64,000 nt of DNA, from the NCBI RefSeq assembly GCF_964656455.1, contig NC_135720.1, positions 51,610,598-51,674,597 on the forward strand, in the 5' to 3' direction. A program made the position numbers and the translations under genes. Positions within the stretch are counted from its first letter, which is position 1. Each line of letters starts with the position of its first letter. Positions 22,341 to 34,932 of this stretch are shown piece after piece. Under the pieces are notes generated by a model, which saw nothing but the letters and a program-made list of their open reading frames with translations, made no database searches and was not told where the DNA came from. The stretch is from Halichoerus grypus. Its lineage: Eukaryota; Chordata; Mammalia; Carnivora; Phocidae.

Positions 22341-22829
22341 GATTAAAGAAAAAAGCATTCAACACCAGAAACGCCCAAGTCACCACAACGATAAAATCAA
22401 AGTAATTCATCACATAAGAGAAATATTGGCAGACTTGGAAAAGGAGTGGTCCGAACAGATTTGGGAGCTGCTGTGGCCAGCCGATCCGTGGCAGGGAGCA
22501 CAGTGATCAAGAGCCCCACCAAGAGCTCTGAGGCTGCTTTTCCAGGGGCTCCCAACCAATGACCAAGCGCAGCGGGGAGACTAAGGCACACCCATTCCTG
22601 CCTGAGGTGGGACTCTCCTGGCTGGCGTTTTAGCTCAAGGACTCCCACCGGCCTTGCCTGAACTTCCTTCCTTCCTTCCCTCTCTTCTTCTCAGGGGTCA
22701 GACCTTCATCACCATTTGAGGGCTTTCCCTGCCGCCTTGGAGTCCCTCCCCATTTCCCCCAGTAAATCACTTGATTGTCTTATCTCATTTGGGGTTTGCT
22801 ACTCAGAGGACCCAAATAATGCATTTGCT
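22341..22829. other. Unique sequence with a short (TTCC)n
   Basis: No repeat family recognised, apart from ccttccttccttccctc at 22666-22682. Confidence 0.35.
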
Positions 22830-23082
22830 TCCAAAATTTAAAAACGTATGTTATTTACTTATTTGAATGGGCAATCCATACACACTCTACAAAATTCAAA
22901 CAGCACAACATTTACAAGGAGGTTGTATTATAAAAGGAAAGTTGCTCCCATACCCCTTTCCTATAGCCACCTAATTATCTTCGAAATTCCCATTTCACTC
23001 CCAGAAGTCAATCTCTGTTCTACTCTTCCATACTATAGATACACTATTGTTACATTGCCTTAGTCATTTGAGAGTGTATCTT

Positions 23083-23275
23083 TTTTTTTTTTTAAGATTT
23101 TATTTATTTGACAGAGAGACACAGCAAGAGAGGGAACACAAGTAGGGGGAGTGGGAGAGGGAGAAGCAGGCTTCCTGCCGAGCGGGGAGCCCAATGTGGG
23201 GCTCGATCCCATGACCCTGGGATCATGACCTGAGCCGAAGGCAGACACTTAACAACTGAGCCACCCAGGTGCCCC
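23083..23275 (-). mobile_element. CAN-SINE
   Basis: Antisense copy. Perfect 15-bp target duplication ttgagagtgtatctt at 23068-23082 and 23276-23290. Inserted in the antisense L1. Confidence 0.95.
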
Positions 23276-24090
23276 TTGAGAGTGTATCTTGACGAGTGCT
23301 CCACGACTATATATATTACACCTCATTCTTTTTATGGCTTTATCATATTCCATTGTATTTCCCTGTTTCCACATTGATGAACATTTAAGTATTTCCAGTC
23401 TTTTGCCATGATTATTATACCGTTGTAGTTTGTCTTTTCATTTATGTACAAGTATATTTGTACATAAATTCCTGTAGAAAAAGTCCGGAAGTCGATTTAC
23501 TGGATCTAAGGATAAGGATATGCTAAATTTTACTGCTGAACTGCTCTCCACAGAGGTTAGACCAAGCTATACCTTTAAGAGCATGGCCTCACACACTTGC
23601 CAACACGATACGTTATCAGTCTTTTCCTCTGTGCCTGTCTGACAGGTTAAAAATGTAGTTCGGCTTTCCTCTTATTGTAAGCAAAGTCAAGAATCTCTTC
23701 ATACCTTTAAGAACCATTTTATTCCTTTTCTGTGAACTGTGTTTTCCCATCCCTTGCTCATTACTCTATTGAGTGTTTTGCTCTCCTAAAACTGATTTGT
23801 CAGTGCTCTTTACATTTCAGGAAATTTATACTTTGGTTGCGATTTCAATGTGCTAGATTTTTCCCAGTTCGAATTTGACTGGTCTTTACTTTTTGATGGT
23901 GTTTTATTTTGTTTGGCTGAGAATTTTTTAAATTTTAAAATTAGTTAAATTTATCATTCTTTTCCTTTAAGACTTCTACATTTTGAGTCATACTTAGAAA
24001 GGCTGTCTTCACTCAGATTTTTAAAAATAATTCCAAAAAATATTTCTGCAATTTATTTTTAAAATATTTTTTTAAAATCAGAAAAATTCA

Positions 24091-24289
24091 GGGGCGCCTG
24101 GGTGGCTCAGTCGTTAAGCGTCTGCCTTCGGCTCAGGTCATGATCCCAGGGTCCTGGGATCGAGTCCCACATCGGGCTCCCTGCTCAGCAGGGAGTCTGC
24201 TTCTCCCTCTCACCCTCCCCCCTCTCATGCTCTCTCTATCTCATTCTCTCTCAAATAAATAAATAAAATCTTTAAAAAAAAAAAAAAAA
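24091..24289 (+). mobile_element. CAN-SINE
   Basis: Well-preserved copy ('ggggcgcctgggtggctcag', 'tcgttaagcgtctgccttcg', 'agcagggagtctgcttctcc', 'aaataaataaataaaatc'). Target duplication unclear (gaaaaattca before, gaatgactt after). Confidence 0.95.
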
Positions 24290-24554
24290 GAATGACTTTA
24301 TATAACTAATTTAGGATCCTAATCTACTTTTTCTGGCTGGCTACCAATTTGTTCCAATACCACTTATAGAATAATTGATTATTTTCATCAATTACTTGAA
24401 AATCATCTTTCTCATATTCTATGTGTTCATGTTTTAGGGATTATTCCTGGACCTTCAACCTAGATCTATTAATCAATCAGTATTGATCTATTTATTCACT
24501 AGTATCACACTGTCTTAACTATTACAGATTTCTTGTTCCCTGGGATGCTAAGGG

Positions 24555-25172
24555 GATATTCTAAGGCAGAATTCTAAGTTGACTCCCAAGATTCCTGATC
24601 CCTGGTATATATCCTTTATAATCCCTAGGATTTGTGAATTATGGGGTAGTCGCCCCCATGATTAAATTATATTGTTTGGCATAGTTAAGTTTAAGCAAGG
24701 GAGCTTATCCTGGGTGGGCCTGACCTAATCAGGTGAAACCTTAAGTGAGACTGGGCTCTTTCTGGAAACAGATTCAGAACAGGAAGGAAATCAGTATCAG
24801 GGGGATTCCCCATTACTGGCTTTGAAGATGGAGGGGGCTCTGTGGCCAGTAGTATGGGAGGCTTCTAGGAGCTAAAATCTCCTGGCTGACAGCCAGTGAG
24901 GAAACGCAGTCCTCAATCTTAAAATCACAAGGAAATAAAATCAGACAACAATCAGAATGAAATTGGAAGCAGATTCTTTCCCAGTCCATCCTCTAGAAAG
25001 GAATACAACCTGGTGGACACCTGAATTTTAGTCTCACTAGACCCTGAGCTGAGAACCCTGTTATGCCACTCCTGGATTTCTGACCTGCAGAACTGTGGAC
25101 TCATAAGTAGGTGTTATTTTAAGCCATTAGATTTGTGGTGATTTGTGATGCAGCAATAGAAAACTAATACAC
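24555..25172 (+). mobile_element. Ancient LTR-like repeat (ERVL-class pattern), family not assigned
   Basis: Pattern 'ggcagaattctaagttgact', 'gtgggcctgacctaatcagg', 'ctggctttgaagatggaggg', 'ggctgacagccagtgaggaa', 'gatttctgacctgcagaact', 'aagccattagatttgtggtg', ending 'aatagaaaactaatacac'. This is a well-known type of old mammalian LTR. No coding sequence accompanies it. It sits inside the antisense L1. Confidence 0.6.
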
Positions 25173-25595
25173 CTATTATATCTATTCTTGTTTAGATTTT
25201 TTTTTCTGGTTACTAATTATTTTTTCAGATAAACTATGTAATCAGCTTATCTAATTCTAAAAGAATATTCTGATAGTATTTTTATTGTCATTGTTTGGCA
25301 CTTAGAGATCAATTCAGGGAGAATTGACATCTCTATGATGTGGAATATCCCTACCCAAGAATATACTATGTCTTTCCATTTTTTTAAGGCCTTCATTTGC
25401 ATTTGAAAGTTTTCTCTATATAGTCCTTGCACAATTTCCTTTAAAATCTATCCCAATTTATGTTTTGTTTCTATTGTACATGAGGTCTTTTTTCCATCAC
25501 ACTTTTAACTGGTTATTATTTCTATATAATTAGATTACAAATTTCCTAATGTTAACTCTGTACCAAAATTCCTAAATAAAATTTCTTATTACTTT

Positions 25596-25782
25596 TTTTT
25601 AAAGATTTTATTTATTTATTTGAGAGAGAGAGAGAGAGAGAGCATGAGCAGGGGGAGGGTCAGAAGGACAAGCAGACTCCACGCTCAGCGGTGAGCCCGA
25701 CACAGGGCTTGATCCCAGAATGCTGAGATCATGACCTGAGTCGAAGCCAGACACTTGACCAATTGAGCCACCCAGGTGCCCC
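25596..25782 (-). mobile_element. CAN-SINE
   Basis: Antisense copy with a (GA)n expansion. Perfect 18-bp target duplication aaatttcttattactttt at 25578-25595 and 25783-25800, inside the antisense L1. Confidence 0.95.
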
Positions 25783-27475
25783 AAATTTCTTATTACTTTT
25801 AATAGATTTTTAATTGAATCTCTTAGATTCTTCAGGTAAACGCTATTACCTTCAAAGTGATAAATTTACCTCCTACTTTCAAGTTTTTATACCCCCAATT
25901 TATTTCATCTCGTTCAATTATGTTGGCTAGTGTTTCCAACACATTGTGGAATAATAATGATAGCAATACGTATTTTTATCTATTTCCTGGCTTTAATAGA
26001 ATTATTTCTTTTATTCTGAGTTTTTACAGCAGTATTCATAGGTAGAATTGCGCTATGATTTCATTGATTTGGGGGTATCATTTTTGTTGTGTTTTAATAT
26101 CAATGTTATACTGCTTTCATTAAAAAGAATATGCACCTTTGATTCTTCTTTTTTTCTGAAACAGTTTAGTTTGCATTGATGTTACTAGCTCCTAAAAAAT
26201 TGCATAGAACTTGCCTAAGAAACTATATAGGCCTGTTGCTCTTTGTGGGTTAGTTCATTAATAGTTTCATAATTCCTTCATGTTAAGTGGTTTGTTTAGA
26301 TTTTCTTTCTTCTCTGACCAATTCTGGCAATTTATATTTCCTAGGAAAACATCCATTTATTCATTTTATTTGCATAGAGTTAAACAAAGCAGCTATTTAT
26401 GATTCAATTTTATTTAAAAATGTTCAATATTTGTCTTTTCACCCCCTTTCCTGATTAGATTACCTAACATCTATATATATCTTATGTTTTTCCACTGAAG
26501 AAACAGTTCTTGATTTGCTTTATTCACTGGTGTTACAATTTCTCTGTTTTTTAATGTAATAAGTTAAGCTTTGATCTTTATTATTCCTTCCATCTGCTTG
26601 CCTTGGTTTTACTGTTCTTTTACTAACTTCTAGAACTGGATCTCTAATTTATTTTTATTCTTTTTTGCTTATTAATATAAATGTTTAGGACTTTGAATTT
26701 CTTTCTGAAGTTCACTGATTTAGCTATATCCCATAGTTCTGACATGTAATATATGTATTATTATTACTTTGTAGATTTCCTACACTTTAATTTCCTCCTT
26801 GATCAAAGAGTTGACAGAGAGTTTAAATTCTTCAAATGATAAGGTTTTTAGATTTGTAATTATTTCCAGTTTTATTGAAATAGTGTTAGAGAATTTGACC
26901 TGCACTATTTCTGTATTTTTCAAGTAAATCAAATATTCTTTCAGTTTAATATAGAGTCACATTTTTGTGACTATTGCATGGGTACTTTTACTTTAAAGAA
27001 GATATATTCTCTAATACAGTGTTTGAATATATATTCATGAGATCTATCTTATTAATTATGTTATTTAGGACTTTACTATTTTTATTTTTATGTATCTGTG
27101 TGGGTTCAGATAAAAAAAAAATTTTAAATCTTGTACCATCAATATTTTTCTTTCTATCTTCTTTATGTTCTGTAGCCTTTGCTTCATGAATTTGTTGGTA
27201 TGTTATTAACTACATATTTATAATTGTTAGATGTCTATTGTGACTTATACCTTTATCATTCTAAAACAGCATGCTCTGTTTTAATGGTTAATTTAGTGCT
27301 GAACTTAATGCTTTCTGCCTTAAATTCAACCTTGTTTGATTTTTGGGATGTCAATCTCGTTTTTCTCTTGTCTTTGTTTTGTGTGGTTTTACCTACCTTT
27401 GTTTTCGAGTTTCAAAGACATGTGTGTTTCATATATATACACATATCCATATTCCACTGGGGCATTTTACTTTAA

Positions 27476-27969
27476 TAGCTGGTTTAGCCTGGCCATTTCT
27501 AACCATTGGGATATTTTCCTCCCTGCTTTCTGCCCCTTGCCTTCAACACCAGCTCCCCTATATTCATTTCTTGAGCTATTTCTGTTCTGCCTCCATAGGA
27601 ACTAGCACGTGAGCCTCCCTCACCACAGGCATCACACTAGACCATAATAAACACCCTTTGAGCCTAAATCAAAATGCAGAACACTTACTTAAAAACTGGG
27701 TATGAATATGTTATGTGTGTGCTCCTACTTCAGTCTCATGAGTAATGTTTATATAAACACTACAGTACAAAAGTACACGTATTTGGCTATTTGGGTAGAG
27801 GCCCTGGAAGGAATATTGTATTTAGGAGTTTTCCATTTGAGAAGCCACTGAAATTGACTTTTCATTTTATCTAAAAGCTATTAGATACTAAATAGACATG
27901 TATTTGAAACAGAAAAGCAACTTGTTTGTTCATGGTAAGCGTAGTTACCGAAAACTATGTTCTGATAAA
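27476..27969. other. Unique sequence
   Basis: No feature recognised. Confidence 0.35.
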
Positions 27970-28520
27970 AGTTCTATGACTGTTTAAGTATCTACTTTTG
28001 TGTAACTATTCCAAAATTCAGCAGTAAAAGACAATCACTGTAGTAAAGATTGTGTGGGTCAGGAATTTGGAAAAGGCCAGGCAGGAACAGCTTGTTTCCA
28101 CCTCAAAATGTCCACAGTCTCAGCTGGAAGGACTTGGAGGTGGAGCAACCCAGCGACTAGGGACAGAAATCCTTTGGCGGCATCTTCACTCATGTGTCTA
28201 GTGGGCCCTCAGGTGGGCCCGGTAGCCAGAACACCTACGCCTGGGCTCTCAGTGCGGCTGGGACTTCCTCACAGCTTGATGACCTTGGACTTCTTAATGG
28301 CAGCTCAGGGCTCCAAAGGCAAGAATCCCAAGGGAACCAGGTAGACGCTGCATTGCTTTTATGACCTAGCACCAGAAGACACCGAGTGTAATTTTGGCCT
28401 TACTCTATTGGCCAATCAGTCACTGAAGTTGATCAACTAGTTACAAAGGCCCAGATTCAAGGGGAGGAGATAGTCACCCTAACTCTCAATGGGACAAGCA
28501 TCAACGAATTTTCAGACATG
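27970..28520 (+). repeat. Ancient interspersed repeat, family not assigned
   Basis: 'aactattccaaaattcagca', 'tgtgtgggtcaggaatttgg', 'ctctattggccaatcagtca' and 'aggcccagattcaaggggag' match the layout of an old mammalian LTR/MER-type repeat. The open frame at 28054-28344 lies within it and is not gene-like. Confidence 0.45.
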
Positions 28521-28558
28521 TTTTAAATTCACCACATTGGCACTGCTCATCACTGGGC

Positions 28559-28599
28559 TCTCTCTGTGTCTCTGTCTCTGTCTGTCTCTGTCTCTCTCC
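28559..28599. repeat. (TCTCTG)n microsatellite
   Basis: Imperfect TCTCTG/TCTG repeats of about 41 bp. Confidence 0.9.
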
Positions 28600-29984
28600 T
28601 ACACCATCACACCCAGTCACACCCATACTCACAAACTTACCTAGCTGCTTATTGACACTAGCTGTCAGTATAGGTAACTAAACTACAGTGGTAGCTGTGG
28701 CGCTTCGTAAGCAAAAACCCCAAGATCGAAAAAAGTGAAATATATTGGTTATCTGCAAATAACACATCTAAGATTATTTCCATTCCCAAAATATCTACAA
28801 AACACAAGGACAGAAATTTTAAAGGGAGTTACACAAGGTAAAAGGCCAGAGTCATCACCAGAGTATGTAACCTGTCTCCTGTTTAATTTTCCATGTGTTG
28901 GGCTGGCTTCAGAGCTTCCCTGGCTTCACCCTCATTAACTTTTTCCTCAAACCTGCCAGGCTTCTTTCTTCCTTGACATAAGGATTGTGTATCTTTTGCT
29001 AAAACTTACTCTAGACGGATGCAGTGTTTTCTTTCTCTGTGATTCTATGACTGCTACCTTTGCTGTCCCCACACCAACTTCCCATCCATTATTATTACTT
29101 TGTTTCTCCCACTTAATTCTTCATTTAGTGGGCATTTATCAAGCACTGACGGTGTGCCAATCCCTGCAGTAGATCCTCAATAGACCGAGCCTGGCTATGC
29201 TAGAGTCCTGGACATCTGTAGGCAGCTGGTGCTGGGGGTCTTCCAGGTTGCTAGTGGCAGACACCCCCAGATGATAGATAAGGAAGAGTTAGCAAGGCAT
29301 GGCGGTAGATGGGCAGGTAGCACCAATAGACCGGCGGCCAAAAGGATGGAAAACAATGGCTGTGAAGGAAAAGGAGGGTGTCATCTAGAACAGAGGAATG
29401 GTTGGGACTCTGGCAGTGGCAGAAATTTTATGTGATCCACTCCTCTTCTTGATGGAGGGTTCCTAGAGCCAGGCAAGGGAGGGAGGGACTTTGCCATTTG
29501 GTTGATGGAGGCTGTTGATTCCAGGGACAACAAAACACACTATTAACATGATCTGCTTTAACAAGGATTCTCAAGCTGGTGGGGTCTTATAGTAATATCT
29601 ATTTGAGAGAAATATAACTTTTTGTCTCAAAAAGAATTAAGTTGAACAACTGAAGAGAAGATATATAACAATTTTAAAAAATACACAAGACAAGCATGGG
29701 GCAGTTTGTCCTCAATTTCCCTATTTCCATGTACCATATCCATGACCCATGTCCTTAGACTTTATTAATTGCATCTAATGAGAAAGAGCTTATCATCCCT
29801 GAAGATGGGCACCTCCCATGTCTTTGACTTTTCTGTGTTGGTCTTCTTCTCTGGTTCCTCTTTTTCCTCATCCTTTGCCTAATGATATTTTTTATGGCTC
29901 TTGTGAGGCTCGCCTCTCTTCATATTCTGCCTATTCATCAATAGCCTTGGCTTCACCTACCATCTATCAGCTGCTGTCTTTGAT
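28600..29984. other. Unique sequence
   Basis: No transposon or gene recognised over about 1.4 kb. Confidence 0.35.
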
Positions 29985-30560
29985 CAGGTTTCTTCAAAAA
30001 CAGAGCCTGAGGCAAGGATTAGGTACCCATGCTTTATTTGAGAAGTGAGGCAGGGAAGAATGTGAAGCAAATGCAAGATGAAGCATCACCATACTAGTCA
30101 TTGCTTTGCAATGAACTGTGAAGAGACACACAGGTTATTAGCAAGTATGTCTGCTTGACCACATGGATATTTCCAAATAGGCTATCTGGACACACTATAC
30201 CTTGTATCAGTTCATAGGACATAGGAATTTCCTCTGCTCTCCTATTAGCTCTTGGTCAGCATTTACTCCACAAGGAGTTAGATCCCCTACATTTTCAGAT
30301 TTTATCATTGACCTCTTTGGTGGCTGTTTGGAATGCCAGGACCCATGAGCTGTGATGAGCCATTTCATCCAAGTCTGGAAGTGTCGGGAGGAGCCAGAAT
30401 CTACAGTATGTTGTCATTTGGCATTACTGTGTGGTGGCGACCAAGGAGGAGGGCCTGGCATAATTGCCTAAATGAAAGATACAGTCAACTGGCGATGACC
30501 CCATTTAGAGCAGAACAAGTGGTTGAGGGTCCAACAGGCAGTGGTGGCAAGAGAATCTGA
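29985..30560. repeat. Possible ancient repeat
   Basis: 'ggtttcttcaaaaacagagc' + 'ctgaggcaaggattaggtac' + 'tgctttatttgagaagtgag' resembles the head of an old MER-type repeat ('ttcaaaaaacagagcctggg ... tttatttgggagg'). The right end is undefined. Confidence 0.35.
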
Positions 30561-31009
30561 GGAGATATGCAATATGTATGCCCCACACACATGGTAACTC
30601 CCAGATCTATATCTCTGCTTTGATTTCTCTCCTCATCCCTAGGCTACATCTCCAATAAGAGGTCCCAATGGCTGTTCAAAATCAATGTGCCCCAAACCTA
30701 ATTCATTATTTTACCCCTCCACCAAAATATGCTTCCTACCATGCTCCTTAACTCAGTGAAGAGTGCCACCATCCACGGATAATTATTAGAATTATATCTA
30801 GAATGGGACTTCATTCTCTCAGAGATCCAATCCCCTTCAATCCTGGGTGCCTCAACCCTTCATGCTGTCAAACAGCTGTATTTTCAAGACAGCTTTTATG
30901 GTTGTTCTTGAGAGGAAGGTAGTCTGTTAGGAGCCACTCCCTTACAGCCAGAAGCAGAAGCCCTTTGCAAACCTTCGTAACACAATTCCATTAAAAAGAA
31001 AGAAGTTTT
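30561..31009. other. Unique sequence
   Basis: Nothing recognised. Confidence 0.35.
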
Positions 31010-31235
31010 GGGGTGCCTGAGTGGCTCAGTCGTTAGGCGTCTGCCTTCGGCTCAGGTCATGATCCCCGAGTCCTGGGATCGAGCCCTGCATCAGGCTCCC
31101 TGCTCTGTGGGAGGCCTGCTTCTCCTTCTCCCACTTCCCCTGCTTGTGTTCCGTCTCTCGCTGTCTCTCTCTCTCTGTCAAATAAATAAATAAATAAATC
31201 TTTAAAAACAAAAAACAAAAATAAAAAAATAAAAA
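31010..31235 (+). mobile_element. CAN-SINE
   Basis: Arctoid-type copy ('cagtcgttaggcgtctgcct', 'ctctgtgggaggcctgcttc') with a long heterogeneous A-rich tail containing (AAATAA)-like units. A long imperfect target duplication runs from 'caattccattaaaaagaaag' (from 30983) to 'ccaattctataaaaaaaaag' (from about 31245). Confidence 0.95.
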
Positions 31236-31339
31236 TAAAAAACCACCAATTCTATAAAAAAAAAGAAAGAAATTTCATTATAAGAAATCTATATGACAAA
31301 CATCTACTCTGTAGACAGTTTATGTAAAGTTAAAGTCTT

Positions 31340-31765
31340 ACTTTATGAAGCAGGACCCATTTGACTGCAGTTGAGAGAAGACATGTCCCAAACTGGGTTA
31401 AACAAACAAACAAAAAAATTTTTTTTTGCTCTATATGCTGAAAATTTCAGGAGGAAGATCATTGTATACAAGATTTCAAATGAAGTTTATCAGGATCCAA
31501 TTTTATCTTCATCTCTGCTCAGCTTCATGTAGAATGGTAAAGCCATTTTTAAATAGGCTTATGACCATAAAATGGCTGCCAGCAACTCCCTAAACTACAC
31601 CCTTCCAGGTCCACACCCAGCAGAAAAGGAACGTGGAAAACCTCATTGGCTCTAATTGGGTCACTGCCCATTCCTAAACCAATCACCTTGCCTAGGGAAA
31701 TTTGATAGAGTGATTAATCTAGACCCAGGTCAGCTCCCTGATTCCCAGGCCAGGGCTAGATTCAG
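31340..31765. repeat. Ancient interspersed repeat, family not assigned
   Basis: 'tccaattttatcttcatctc', 'aaaatggctgccagcaactc', 'tcattggctctaattgggtc' and 'cccattcctaaaccaatcac' are hallmarks of an old MER-type repeat. The copy at 45740-46215 looks related. Confidence 0.5.
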
Positions 31766-32184
31766 TTCCTCCAGAAATCCATAGACTGAGCAAGAGGTTA
31801 GGATGTGGTTACCAGGAGAAAGCAAACTGATGTTAGACAATGGAAAGAACAGTTGTCCACTTCCCTGGCCAAATCCAGTCTCTAAATCCACATTGCCTAA
31901 AGTTACTTGGAAGATCATAGTCTTCCTGCTTTGGTCCTCTAAGGCCATTTCTGTGATCCTGCTTCTGGATCTGTGACAGCACTCCCCTCACACGGCCATG
32001 TGCTTTATAACCATCCTTCCAGGACACACATGCAGCTATCCCAACACTAGCATATCCACACCCGCGTGTTCCCTTTCTCCTGTTACTCAAATCTTAGCAA
32101 GAGCTGGGACAGGAGTAGCAAGAGGATGACACGGTTTCATTCCCTCACTGTCACCCTTTCCTTTCCTCTCATTATCTCCTCAAC
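31766..32184. other. Unique sequence
   Basis: Nothing recognised. Confidence 0.35.
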
Positions 32185-32530
32185 AGAACAAGAGTCAGAT
32201 GACCAGATTTCGCTCCCTAACTCTGCCACTTACTGCTATAATCCCAAAAAACTCACTTCACCACACGAAGTCTCAATGCCCACAACTGCAAACAGGGCTA
32301 AGGATGTTCACTTTACCTCCTTCCAGACAATCTCTCTAAACAGTTGTATAAAAGAGGAAGAGGGTGACAGGTCTGGAGACGTCATCCTTTTGAATGGCTG
32401 TTGCGGATGGTGGTGACGCTTCTGATAGAGACATCTTAAAATGTGGGATTTTTCAAGCATTTCAATGATTGTGAAGGTTAAATGAAATATTTTGAAAATG
32501 TTTATCAACTCTAAAGCTCTTCAGAGATGC
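32185..32530 (+). mobile_element. MIR SINE, expanded or split
   Basis: 'agtcagatgaccagatttcg' + 'ctccctaactctgccactta' (tRNA-side) and 'gaaggttaaatgaaatattt' + 'tcaactctaaagctcttcag' (tail) belong to MIR. About 150 bp of unrelated sequence lies between. Confidence 0.55.
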
Positions 32531-33487
32531 TGAATTGTATTATGGGCTGCCGATTGGTCATTGAAAAGCTCTTGCTCCACATTAAGTGTTGTTTGTGTGT
32601 AACACTTGTCAAAGGTTTCCACCCCAGGAAACAAAAGCACAAAAGTTTCACTGAAGTCCTCTGGCCTAATCCTCTTAAGAGTCATTGAAGCCTCTCTGAA
32701 TTGATACAAAGGTAGTCAAGTACCTTCTTAAAACAGGAGGCTCTTTCAAATTTTCTTGCCATTCTTATTTGTGACAAATTCACTCCAGTGTTCCTTGCTA
32801 CCCATCACCATTGTTCACACGCACCGCCGGCAGCCAGAGATTGTGCCGAAGGTCACAGTGCCAGGAAGTGGCACCACGGGGATCTTCCTAGAATCTGCCC
32901 TCCCTCCACATGGCCAGGGGAAGTCAAGACTCATAACTACAACAGATGCAGGCTGTGGAACATCCAAAACACAGATTTTGACCCCATCTTGTGGGGCAAA
33001 GGGGAAGAAGTGTCTGAGTCCGGGTTGCATGCCCGAGGAGCGGCAGGTGTGGAAGCGGAGTCAGGAAGATTAGCTCTTGGACTGGTGCAGGTGCATAACC
33101 CAGAACCGAAATCCTATGACCAAGGGCCTTAATGAACTTTGCATATGCAGAGCCTAGCACAGTGTCTGACTCAGTGGGTGTCCAGTTGGGCTGTTGGTTG
33201 GGCTGGACAGGAACAGATAGATTTCAGAGATGTTCTGGGTGGTAGGCAGATATCATTTGTGAGTGGGTCAACATGAAGGATGAAAGGTAAGAAAGAGCAA
33301 ACTATGGCTTTGGGTCTAGGGAACTGGCAGACAAGAGCTGCTCGGGCGGGATGATTAAGAATCCAATGCATGGCTTTAGTTTGAAGTGATGGTAAGTCAG
33401 CCGTGGAAACCCTACCAGAGATTTCACAATGTCACATGAAAAATTTATATGATGTTCAAACAGGTTTTGACGATAAAATATTAAGTG
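32531..33487. other. Unique sequence
   Basis: No transposon recognised. Open frames of 105 and 114 codons near 32756-33132 overlap each other in two frames and resemble nothing known. Confidence 0.35.
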
Positions 33488-33502
33488 CATAGAACGTTTC
33501 TT

Positions 33503-33696
33503 TCTCTCTCTTTTTTTTTTAATATTTATTTATTTATTTGACAGAGAGAGCACAAGCAGGGGGAGCAGCAGAGGGAGAGGGAGAAGCAGGCTCCCTGCCA
33601 AGCAGGGAGCCCGATGCGGGGCCAGATCCCAGGACCCTGGGATCATGATCTGAGCCGAAGGCAGACGCTCAACCGACTGAGCCACCCAGGCGCCCC
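33503..33696 (-). mobile_element. CAN-SINE
   Basis: Antisense copy ending 'ctgagccacccaggcgcccc'. Target duplication catagaacgtttctt (33488-33502) / catagaatgtttctt (33697-33711), one mismatch. Confidence 0.95.
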
Positions 33697-33729
33697 CATA
33701 GAATGTTTCTTACAGAAATGTTTCTTTAG

Positions 33730-34195
33730 ACATAGAGCACAGACTGCTGGACCCCCCTTCCCACTTCTTTTTTGCTAATAGAACTCTGATTTTGTCTGAG
33801 GTGGCTCTGAGCCAGGCTTGGTAGTTCCGTATTCCCGCCTCCCCTGCCAGATGACCATGGAACTAAATCTAGCCAATGAGATATAAGCAGAAGCTATTGG
33901 GTGGGACCCAACAAAATGGCATGCACATTGTACTCTTGGCCCTTTCCCTTTTTCAATTTGCAACGTGGCCCTGATGGCTCGGGTTCCAGTAGCCATCTGA
34001 TGTCCATGAGGATGGAAACCACATGCTAAGGATGGCAGATGGAAGGAAACTGGGCCGTGAAGCTACCATACCAAGCCCTGGATGCCACCCGAAGGTTTCT
34101 TTTTAAAACGAGAAATAAAGCCTCTCACTTTTTATGTCTCTGTTTTTCAGGTCTTTGTTACTCACAGCCAAACTCGATTTCTTGTTGAAACACCA
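33730..34195 (+). repeat. Ancient LTR/MER-type repeat, family not assigned
   Basis: 'agccaatgagatataagcag', 'aagctattgggtgggaccca', 'caacgtggccctgatggctc', 'ccatgaggatggaaaccaca' and 'gagaaataaagcctctcact' follow a widespread old repeat ending in 'gttactcacagccaaactcg'. Confidence 0.5.
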
Positions 34196-34701
34196 TTGTC
34201 TTAAAAATTATAAAAGACAACCTCAGAATGAGTTTTAATGTTTTGCGAAAGTGATAACGAGAGTAAGGCATTAGCACCTGAATCAAAATAATGAGCATCA
34301 GCCCCATAAGCAAGCCTATCATTTAAAAAACCTGAAAGGAAGCCTCTGGGGAGTTCTGTGAGATTAGTCACTAACATAGCCCCTGGCCCCTAACCTCTCA
34401 AAGGTTAACAAAACAGCATGTCTCAAACACAGTTCAAGGTCATAACAACTGCTTGTGACTTTCAGTTTGAACTCAAAACCACCTATATGTACTTCCCATG
34501 ACACAGAGTCTAATAAATTCCAAGAGTATCCAGGTTCTTACTGTGGTGGAATTCAGTGAAAACAAGCTCCCTCTTAGCAATCACATCCCAGGAAAACCAC
34601 AGTTAGTGAGGGTAAGGAGAGAGGCACCCATGTCCACAGCAGGCTCTCTCTTAGCTCTTACGACTGAGTGGGAGGTTTTTGTTTGAATGAAGGCACAGGT
34701 C
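34196..34701. other. Unique sequence
   Basis: Nothing recognised. Confidence 0.35.
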
Positions 34702-34715
34702 AGAAACGGCTGGTT

Positions 34716-34918
34716 CGGGGCGCCTGGGTGGCTCAGTAGTTAAGCGTCTGCCTTCGGCTCCGGTCATGATCTCAGGGTCCTGGGATCGAGCCCCGCATCG
34801 GGCTCCCCGCTCAGCGGGTAGCCTGCTTCTCCCTCTGCAGCTCCCCCCGTTTGTGTTCCCTCTCTCGCTGTGTCTCTCTCTGTCAAATAAATAAATAAAA
34901 TCTTTTTAAAAAAAAAAA
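34716..34918 (+). mobile_element. CAN-SINE, young-looking
   Basis: Close to the arctoid consensus ('cagtagttaagcgtctgcct', 'gcatcgggctccccgctcag', 'ttccctctctcgctgtgtct'). Perfect 14-bp target duplication agaaacggctggtt at 34702-34715 and 34919-34932. Confidence 0.97.
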
Positions 34919-34932
34919 AGAAACGGCTGGTT

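Larger units (their letters stand above)
22830..27475 (-). mobile_element. Long antisense old L1 (ORF2 and 3'UTR), four insertions
   Basis: Antisense L1M/L1ME text over about 3.4 kb once the insertions are removed. Landmarks are 'catattccattgtatttccc' (23346), 'ttttgatggtgttttatttt' (23896), 'ttcaacctagatctattaat' (24454), 'gacatctctatgatgtggaa' (25326), 'aaatttctttctgaagttca'-like (26696) and 'tttgatttttgggatgtcaa' (27330). The 5' side of the element is at the right, toward the ORF2 endonuclease region. Interrupted by SINEs at 23083, 24091 and 25596 and by an LTR at about 24555. The small open frames at 26974-27612 are antisense noise in it. Confidence 0.7.
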